39,626 nt of DNA from Bacteroidales bacterium (GTDB taxonomy: Bacteria; Bacteroidota; Bacteroidia; Bacteroidales; UBA7960), in NCBI GenBank assembly GCA_007118135.1, contig SKSE01000057.1, forward strand, positions 1 through 39,626, read 5' to 3'. The notes below the pieces were generated by a model. The model saw only the letters and a list, made by a program, of their open reading frames with translations. It ran no database searches and had not been told where the DNA came from. This document shows positions 33,881 through 39,626 of the stretch, in pieces. Position numbers and translations under genes: made by a program. Position 1 is the stretch's first letter. Each line of letters opens with the position of its first letter.

Positions 33881-35017
33881 ATGAAAGTGAAGGGAAAACC
33901 GGATAAAGACCATTTCAGGAGCATGATATGCAACATTCCTGGAGTATTTCTAGCAATGCTTCTGATTCTCTTTACTGTTAATGTTTTTGCTGAAACTTCT
34001 CCGGCAGAGCAAAAAAAAGAAAAGGGTGGGTTTGATGCAGGAAAGGTAATAATTGATCACATTCTCGATGCTTACGATTGGCATATAGCAGACTATGGTG
34101 ACACGCACATAAGTATTCCATTACCTGTAATATTATTTTATGAGGGTAAATGGTATTTCTTTTTTTCCCACAAATTTCATCATGGCAAAGATGCTTACAA
34201 AGGATTCAGGATTGCCGGGGATGGACACAAAAAAGGTCGTATAATCAAAGTTCTGGATGATGGTATTACTCCTGATCCCAATGCATCTTTCATTCTTGAT
34301 CTATCTATAACAAAAAATGCTTTTTCCATTTTTATAAGTGCATCTTTATTGTGCTGGCTGTTAATAAGTGTTGCCAGAACTTATACACATTGTGGTCCCA
34401 AAAGAGCTCCGCGCGGACTTTCAGCTTTTATTGAGCCACTGATACTTTTTGTTCGCGATGATTTAGCCCGCTCAGCAATCCCTGAAGATAAAGTTGACAG
34501 GTTTTTACCATATTTATTAAGTCTTTTTTTCTTTATCTTTTTTAATAACCTTCTGGGTCTTGTTCCCTTTTTCCCGGGTGGAGCCAATGTAACAGGAAGT
34601 ATAAGTGTAACATTAACTTTGTCATTGTTTACATTTATGACCTTACACTTGTTTGCCAATAAAGAATACTGGAAACATATTTTTAATACTCCGGGTGTAC
34701 CTGTCTGGCTGAAATTTCCCATACCTCTTATGCCGGTAATTGAATTGGTTGGTGTTTTTGTAAAACCCATTGTGCTTACTTTAAGGCTTTTTGCCAACAT
34801 TACTGCAGGGCATATGATTATTCTGGGTTTTGTAAGTCTGATTTTTGTTTTGGGAGCATCCGGTACAATAATGGGATTAGCAATATCACCGCTTTCAGTA
34901 ATATTTGTAATCTTTATGAATTTCCTTGAGTTGCTTGTAGCATTTATACAGGCATATGTATTTACTTTTTTTAGTGCCATATTTTTTGGAATGGCTGTTC
35001 CTGATGAACATCATTAA
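33881..35017 (+). CDS. atpB: ATP synthase F0 subunit a
   Basis: I choose ATG 33881 over the TTG of the ORF track, giving 378 residues. Subunit a forms the proton half-channels against the c-ring. The essential arginine is in KPIVLTLRLFANITAGHMI, and several other helices are clear (PYLLSLFFFIFFNNLLGLVPF, LELLVAFIQAYVFTFFSAIFFG). A Bacteroidota feature is the long N-terminal extension of about 130 residues: a signal-like helix (GVFLAMLLILFTVNVFAE) followed by a periplasmic stretch with DHILDAYDWH and THISIPLPVILFY. The start could also be ATG 33923, just before that helix. It is the first subunit gene of atpBEFHAG. Confidence 0.93.
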   Translation: MKVKGKPDKDHFRSMICNIPGVFLAMLLILFTVNVFAETSPAEQKKEKGGFDAGKVIIDHILDAYDWHIADYGDTHISIPLPVILFYEGKWYFFFSHKFHHGKDAYKGFRIAGDGHKKGRIIKVLDDGITPDPNASFILDLSITKNAFSIFISASLLCWLLISVARTYTHCGPKRAPRGLSAFIEPLILFVRDDLARSAIPEDKVDRFLPYLLSLFFFIFFNNLLGLVPFFPGGANVTGSISVTLTLSLFTFMTLHLFANKEYWKHIFNTPGVPVWLKFPIPLMPVIELVGVFVKPIVLTLRLFANITAGHMIILGFVSLIFVLGASGTIMGLAISPLSVIFVIFMNFLELLVAFIQAYVFTFFSAIFFGMAVPDEHH

Positions 35018-35068
35018 AAATAATTATACAATTAGAATTAACCCAAGTATCACTTAAAACTAGAACTT

Positions 35069-35332
35069 ATGTTATTAACAGATGTATTAATGCAAGCGAG
35101 CGTGGAAATTGCCATGCAATGGATAAAAATGGGTGCAGCCTTTGCTGCTGCTGCTGCAGTTTTCGGGGCAGCCTGGGGTATCGGCAAGATTGGTAAAACA
35201 GCTCTTGAGTCAATTGCCAGGCAACCGGAAGCAGCCAATGACCTGCGTTCATCAATGATTGTAGCTTCTGCTCTTATTGAAGGTGCAACATTCTTTGCCA
35301 TCGTTGTATGTTTACTTGTGTTGTTCGTTTAG
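35069..35332 (+). CDS. atpE: ATP synthase F0 subunit c
   Basis: This 87-residue hairpin of two helices forms the rotor ring. Helix 1 is an Ala/Gly-rich stretch (MGAAFAAAAAVFGAAWGIGKIG), the loop contains the family RQPEA, and helix 2 carries the ion-binding Glu71 in ALIEGATFF. The residue after the Glu is Gly, and the glutamine plus Glu-Thr/Ser pattern of sodium-type rings is absent, so proton coupling is expected. It follows atpB by 51 bp. Confidence 0.95.
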   Translation: MLLTDVLMQASVEIAMQWIKMGAAFAAAAAVFGAAWGIGKIGKTALESIARQPEAANDLRSSMIVASALIEGATFFAIVVCLLVLFV

Positions 35333-35455
35333 AACACAAAGGCTAAACGCAATTTACCAGATGTTCATCAGTAAATAGTTTTCAAAATTTTCTAAATAAA
35401 CTTTACTGAAAAATATCAGGTTCTGGCGAATAACTATCAATTAAAACTTACAACT

Positions 35456-35950
35456 ATGGAACTCGTAACTCCCGGAATTGGCCTTATCTTCTGGATGACA
35501 TTATCTTTCGGACTTGTGCTGTTTATTTTGCGTAAGTTTGCCTGGAAACCTATTCTCTCTACCATTAAAGAACGTGAAGCTTATATTGCCGGATCGATAC
35601 GTGATAGTAAGAGAATACAGCGAGAACTTGCTGAGCTTGATGCTACTAAGGAAAAATTGCTTTTACAGGCAAGAGAAAAGGCCGATGAGCTAATTCAACA
35701 GGCTAAGAAAGATTCTGAAGTGGTTATTCAAAAAGCTCAGCAACAGGCGAGAGAAGATGCGGCTAAAATTGTTGAGGCTGCCAAAAAAAGTATTTTTGCT
35801 GAAAGAAAAGCTGCAGAGAGAGAAATTAGGCAACAAATTGTTAATCTAACTGTCGATATGACCCGTAGGGTCCTGCGGGATGAATTCAGTGATATTGGGA
35901 AAAATAACCAATATGTTGAAAAATTACTTGAAGACATTCAGCTCAATTAG
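35456..35950 (+). CDS. atpF: ATP synthase F0 subunit b
   Basis: This 164-residue peripheral stalk subunit has one N-terminal membrane helix (GIGLIFWMTLSFGLVLFILRKFAWKPIL, about 7-35) and a long charged coiled coil rich in Ala, Glu, Lys and Gln. It carries the family motif FAWKPI just after the membrane segment. It dimerises and links subunit a to delta and alpha. A 123 bp gap separates it from atpE, longer than the others in the cluster, without a visible hairpin. Confidence 0.94.
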   Translation: MELVTPGIGLIFWMTLSFGLVLFILRKFAWKPILSTIKEREAYIAGSIRDSKRIQRELAELDATKEKLLLQAREKADELIQQAKKDSEVVIQKAQQQAREDAAKIVEAAKKSIFAERKAAEREIRQQIVNLTVDMTRRVLRDEFSDIGKNNQYVEKLLEDIQLN

Positions 35951-35973
35951 TTTTAAAGAGTTAAACTACAATT

Positions 35974-36516
35974 ATGAGAAACCTTCGAGTTGCTAATCGT
36001 TATGCCAAAGCACTTCTGGGGCTTGCAGAGGAAAACAATTTCTCTGAACAGGCTTTTGCAGATATGAAGCTTGTGTGTAGCGCCTTTCAGGAGAGTAAGG
36101 AACTCAAAACGGTTTTGAAAAGTCCGATTGTAAGAATCAGCAAAAAACTTAACATCATCAATGCAATTTTTAAAGGTAGGATTCACGAGGTTAGCCTTCG
36201 TTATCTTAATATCATTACCCGTAAAAAAAGAGCTTCGCTGATTGAGGGAATTGCCTATGAATTCCAAAAAATACACAAACAAAGACTGGATATAGAGACC
36301 GTAACACTAATTACCGCGGGTACTATTGACGAAACACTTAACAAAAAAGCACTGGAAATTTCACATCAACTTACCCCCAGAACCAGGATTGAATTTAACA
36401 AAACTATTGATCCTGAGATTGTCGGAGGTTTTATACTCAGGGTAGGAGATATGCAATACGATGCCAGCGTAAAAACAAAACTTGCAAAACTGAAAAAGCA
36501 TTTGATAGAACTTTAG
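35974..36516 (+). CDS. atpH: ATP synthase F1 subunit delta
   Basis: This 180-residue OSCP/delta subunit caps F1 and joins it to the b stalk. The N-terminal RVANRYAKALLGLAEE and the C-terminal DPEIVGGFILRVGDMQYDASVKTKLAKL match the family at both ends. It lies 23 bp after atpF and 53 bp before atpA. Confidence 0.94.
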   Translation: MRNLRVANRYAKALLGLAEENNFSEQAFADMKLVCSAFQESKELKTVLKSPIVRISKKLNIINAIFKGRIHEVSLRYLNIITRKKRASLIEGIAYEFQKIHKQRLDIETVTLITAGTIDETLNKKALEISHQLTPRTRIEFNKTIDPEIVGGFILRVGDMQYDASVKTKLAKLKKHLIEL

Positions 36517-36569
36517 AAAAAAAGCATTGATTTTGAAATTTCTATCAGTGCACCTGTAAAAATATTATT

Positions 36570-38171
36570 ATGGCAGAAATAAAACCCGCAGAGATATCTG
36601 CAATTTTACGTCAGGAGATGTCAGGTTTCTCCATGGAGACCGAGCTTGAAGAAACAGGCTCCGTCTTGCAGATAGGAGATGGTATTGCCCGGATATATGG
36701 CCTTACCAATGCTAAAAGTGGCGAGCTCGTGAGCTTTGAAGATTCAGACCTGCAGGGAGTTGTTCTTAACCTTGAAGAGGACAACGTGGGTGTTGTTCTT
36801 TTGGGTGAAGCCCAGAATGTAAAGGAAGGCCACCTGGTTAAAAGAACCAAAAGAATTGCTTCCATTAAGGTAGGTGAAGGTTTGTTGGGCCGGGTAGTAA
36901 ACACCTTGGGTGAGCCCATTGACGGAAAAGGTCCTGTGAAAGGTGAATTGCTTGATATGCCACTGGAAAGAAAAGCACCGGGTGTAATATTCAGACAACC
37001 GGTAAAAAACCCGCTGCAAACTGGTATAAAAGCTATCGATTCAATGATTCCAATTGGAAGGGGCCAGCGCGAGCTTATCATTGGTGATCGCCAGACCGGA
37101 AAAAGTACAATTGCCCTGGATACTATCATCAACCAGAGAGAGTTTTTCGAAAAGGGAGAACCCGTTTTTTGTGTTTATGTTGCTGTGGGGCAAAAGGGTT
37201 CAACTGTGGCCAACATCATGTCGATATTAGAAAGATATGGTGCAATGGAGTACACTGTTATTGTTTCGGCCAATGCCAGTGATCCTGCCGCGATGCAGTT
37301 TTTTGCGCCCTTTGCCGGAGCTTCCATCGGAGAATTTTTCAGGGATACAGGTCGCCATTCACTGGTAATTTTTGATGACCTTTCCAAGCAGGCTGTTTCC
37401 TATCGTGAGGTATCATTGTTATTAAGAAGACCTCCTGGAAGGGAAGCTTATCCTGGTGATGTGTTTTATTTGCACAGCCGTCTTCTGGAAAGAGCTGCAA
37501 AAATTATTGAATCAGATGAAATTGCTGCCCAGATGAATGATATTCCTGATTCCTTAAAAGGAAAAGTTAAAGGAGGGGGCTCTCTTACTGCATTGCCAAT
37601 TATTGAAACACAGGCCGGTGACGTTTCCGCATACATCCCTACCAACGTAATTTCCATTACCGACGGACAGATCTTTCTCGAATCAAGCCTGTTTAACTCG
37701 GGTATCAGACCCGCAATTAATGTGGGAATCTCCGTATCAAGGGTAGGAGGTAATGCCCAGATCAAATCCATGAAAAAAATTGCAGGTACCCTTAAACTTG
37801 ATCAGGCACAGTATCGTGAACTGGAAGCTTTTTCCAAGTTTGGTTCTGATCTTGATGCCACTACAAAATCTATTCTCGATAAAGGTGCCAGAAACGTTGA
37901 ATTGCTTAAACAGGGCCAGTTTCAACCGGTGCCTGTAGAAAAGCAAATTGCCCTTGTATTTTGTGGTACAAAAGGTTTGCTGAGAAAACTCGAAATTAAG
38001 CAAGTACCTATTTTCGAACAAAAGTTTATTCAATTGCTGGATGAAAATCATAGAGACCTGCTTGACAAGTTGAAGGCCGGAGAATTTAACGACGATATTT
38101 CAATTGAACTTGAAAAAGCGGCACTGAAGATTGTTTCCGAAATGGCTCCTGCAGAAAAAATTATTAAATAA
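36570..38171 (+). CDS. atpA: ATP synthase F1 subunit alpha
   Basis: This 533-residue non-catalytic nucleotide-binding subunit of the F1 hexamer has the Walker A motif GDRQTGKST (about 170-178), a Walker B-type [10 protein letters not shown], and the alpha signature [32 protein letters not shown]. The arginine finger lies in the last of these regions. Length is slightly greater than the E. coli subunit (513). It is 15 bp upstream of atpG. Confidence 0.97.
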   Translation: MAEIKPAEISAILRQEMSGFSMETELEETGSVLQIGDGIARIYGLTNAKSGELVSFEDSDLQGVVLNLEEDNVGVVLLGEAQNVKEGHLVKRTKRIASIKVGEGLLGRVVNTLGEPIDGKGPVKGELLDMPLERKAPGVIFRQPVKNPLQTGIKAIDSMIPIGRGQRELIIGDRQTGKSTIALDTIINQREFFEKGEPVFCVYVAVGQKGSTVANIMSILERYGAMEYTVIVSANASDPAAMQFFAPFAGASIGEFFRDTGRHSLVIFDDLSKQAVSYREVSLLLRRPPGREAYPGDVFYLHSRLLERAAKIIESDEIAAQMNDIPDSLKGKVKGGGSLTALPIIETQAGDVSAYIPTNVISITDGQIFLESSLFNSGIRPAINVGISVSRVGGNAQIKSMKKIAGTLKLDQAQYRELEAFSKFGSDLDATTKSILDKGARNVELLKQGQFQPVPVEKQIALVFCGTKGLLRKLEIKQVPIFEQKFIQLLDENHRDLLDKLKAGEFNDDISIELEKAALKIVSEMAPAEKIIK

Positions 38172-38186
38172 CTAGGTAAAAACAAT

Positions 38187-39068
38187 ATGGCCAACCTGAA
38201 GGAAGTTAGGGTAAGGATAGCATCCATTAAGTCTACAAGGCAAATTACCAGTGCTATGAAGATGGTTTCTGCCTCAAAATTGCGTAAAGGGCAAAATGGC
38301 ATAACTAATCTTGTACCCTATGAAAAACAACTTCGGGAAACACTTGATAAAATTAATCAGACATTAAAACCAGAAGATAAGAATGTACTTTGTATCCAGA
38401 AATCGGTTAAGGATGTGCTGGTTATTATTGTTTCTGCGAACAAAGGACTTTGCGGCACTTTTAATTCCAACTTGCTCAAAGGCACTGTAAACCATCTGAG
38501 AAAACTGAAAGAGCAGGGATTTAACGTAAAGCTCTGGATTATCGGAAAAAAAGCCGAAGAGTTTTTCAGAAAAAGCAATTACGAAATCCTTGAAGTCCAT
38601 AATGAACTAATAGATCATGTTACTTTCGAAAGTGCATTTTCACTTGCCAGGAAAGCAATGGAACTTATTGAGAATGATACTTTTCAGAAAATTGATATAG
38701 TTTATAACAAATTTAAAAATGCAGCGGTTTATAATTTGATAACCGAGCAATACCTGCCAATGTATATACCTGATGCTCCCGATTCCAATGGTTTTGAAAC
38801 TGAAGCTCAGACATATATTATGGAGCCTTCGCGCAAAGAGCTTCTGGAAGAGCTGGTGCCCAAAGTAATTCAAACCTACATGTACCGTATTTTGCTAGAC
38901 TCGTTTACCAGCGAACAGGGGGCCAGAATGACCGCTATGCATAAAGCCACCGACAATGCCACCGAACTGCTTAAAAACCTTACTATTACTTACAACAAGG
39001 TAAGACAATCATCTATCACGAACGAGATTGTCGAGATTGTGGGTGGGGCAGAGGCACTCAACAGGTAA
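38187..39068 (+). CDS. atpG: ATP synthase F1 subunit gamma
   Basis: This 293-residue central rotor shaft has the N-terminal helix VRVRIASIKSTRQITSAMKMVSASKLRK and the C-terminal helix ARMTAMHKATDNATELLKNLTITYNKVRQ, both strongly conserved and forming the coiled coil that turns inside the alpha/beta hexamer. A Rossmann-like middle (VIIVSANKGLCGTFNSNLL) is present. It is the last gene of this cluster. The beta (atpD) and epsilon (atpC) genes do not follow and must lie elsewhere. Confidence 0.96.
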   Translation: MANLKEVRVRIASIKSTRQITSAMKMVSASKLRKGQNGITNLVPYEKQLRETLDKINQTLKPEDKNVLCIQKSVKDVLVIIVSANKGLCGTFNSNLLKGTVNHLRKLKEQGFNVKLWIIGKKAEEFFRKSNYEILEVHNELIDHVTFESAFSLARKAMELIENDTFQKIDIVYNKFKNAAVYNLITEQYLPMYIPDAPDSNGFETEAQTYIMEPSRKELLEELVPKVIQTYMYRILLDSFTSEQGARMTAMHKATDNATELLKNLTITYNKVRQSSITNEIVEIVGGAEALNR

Positions 39069-39148
39069 AATCCAATTTTCATTTTCTTTCTGGTCGCAAT
39101 AAAAAATAATTTTATCTGCCATCCACTTTTACTCCGCAGAATATTTGC

Positions 39149-39156
39149 TAACTTTG
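39149..39156 (+). promoter_or_regulatory. Bacteroidota -7 box for ferritin
   Basis: TAACTTTG is an exact match to TAnnTTTG, 40 bp before the ferritin ATG. A T-rich TTTTA about 18 bp upstream is a weak -33 element. Confidence 0.5.
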
Positions 39157-39196
39157 GGGTAGAAAATTGTATTATTAACCTTTAAAGCATACGAAA

Positions 39197-39626
39197 ATGT
39201 TAACAAAAAAACTGGAAAAGGTATTGAATGAGCAGGTTGAAAAGGAAGGTTACGCAGCACAGCTATACCTTTCAATGGCATCATGGGCCGATAGCAAAGG
39301 CCTGGAAGGAATTTCCAACTGGTTTTATGCTCAGCATATGGAAGAAATTGAGCATATGCTTAAGTTTATCAAGTATATCAATGAAAGAGGCGGACATGCA
39401 GTGGTTCCTAAAATCGACCAACCACCTCGCGAATTCAAAGGTGTAAAACAGGCTTTTGAAGCTTCACTGGAGCATGAGCAAATGGTAACCAAATCTATCA
39501 ACAACATTGTTGGCATTTGCCTTGACGAAAAAGATTTTACAACCCATAACTGGATTCAGTGGTTTGTGGATGAGCAACTGGAAGAAGAAACATCCGTACA
39601 GGGATTGCTTGACAAGCTTGATTTGC
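39197..39626 (+). CDS. Ferritin (3' end beyond window)
   Basis: I translated this by hand because the gene runs off the window and is missing from the ORF track. ATG 39197 opens 143 complete codons (MLTKKLEKVLNEQVEKEGYA...) without a stop. It is a bacterial FtnA-type ferritin that oxidises Fe(II) and stores ferric iron in a 24-subunit shell. Ferroxidase ligands fall at the standard FtnA positions: Glu17, Glu50 and His53 (AQHMEEIEHM), Glu94 (SLEHEQ), and Gln127 with Glu130 (DEQLEEE). No heme-ligand methionine as in bacterioferritin is evident. A separate promoter precedes it, so it is independent of the atp cluster. Roughly 20-35 residues are probably missing at the end. Confidence 0.93.
   Translation, partial: MLTKKLEKVLNEQVEKEGYAAQLYLSMASWADSKGLEGISNWFYAQHMEEIEHMLKFIKYINERGGHAVVPKIDQPPREFKGVKQAFEASLEHEQMVTKSINNIVGICLDEKDFTTHNWIQWFVDEQLEEETSVQGLLDKLDL

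Noticed and set aside
34381-34980. 199-residue minus-strand ORF
   Set aside because: It is antisense to atpB, whose membrane helices and essential arginine are clear.
35069-35332. Sodium-binding c-ring
   Set aside because: Glu71 is followed by Gly-Ala and the matching glutamine and Thr/Ser of the sodium motif are not seen.

Overview
The window is a contiguous stretch of a Bacteroidota chromosome, most likely Bacteroidales or a close relative. The evidence is a PorW/SprE-type type IX secretion lipoprotein, Bacteroidota-style -7 promoter boxes (TAnnTTTG), weak Shine-Dalgarno signals, A+T-rich codon use, an F0F1 operon whose subunit a carries a long N-terminal extension, and eukaryotic-type NADP isocitrate dehydrogenase and citrate synthase. 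No rRNA, tRNA, CRISPR array or prophage was seen. The assignment rests on gene content only.

Layout. (1) 1-2345: a minus-strand cluster of an ArsM-like methyltransferase, an unannotated 34-residue Cys-containing peptide (1474-1578) and a radical SAM/SPASM peptide-maturase-like enzyme; this is the best candidate for an undescribed RiPP-type system. (2) 2381-3138: a PspC-domain protein and a DUF456 membrane protein, minus strand. (3) 3409-5667: a secreted patatin phospholipase fused to POTRA and beta-barrel regions. (4) 5896-11319: icd-gltA-acnA, the citrate-to-2-oxoglutarate arm of the TCA cycle. (5) 11320-12480: a Y1 (IS200/RAYT-like) transposase between blocks of composite palindromic repeats, lying between convergent genes. 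(6) 12481-15477: a PhnP-like metallo-hydrolase, a flavin reductase-like protein, a DUF6913-like protein and dapA, ending in a terminator shared with convergent valS. (7) 15493-21068: valS, a 26-residue-repeat solenoid protein, a secreted DUF6973-like protein and lipoate-protein ligase. (8) 21090-29710: a long minus-strand run: M23 peptidase, dxr, rseP, cyanophycinase, a cyanophycin synthetase-like enzyme with a degenerate Mur domain, isoaspartyl dipeptidase and ribonuclease Z. (9) 29919-33691: porW, bactofilin and a four-TM protein. (10) 33881-39068: atpB-E-F-H-A-G without atpD/atpC. (11) a ferritin gene cut by the window end, missing from the ORF track.

The three most interesting places are the methyltransferase/peptide/rSAM locus, the cyanophycinase/CphA2-like/isoaspartyl-dipeptidase trio with no CphA1 in view, and the composite REP-like hairpin arrays around the Y1 transposase. 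Most other genes are housekeeping, and most remaining ORF-track lines are antisense or out-of-frame shadows.
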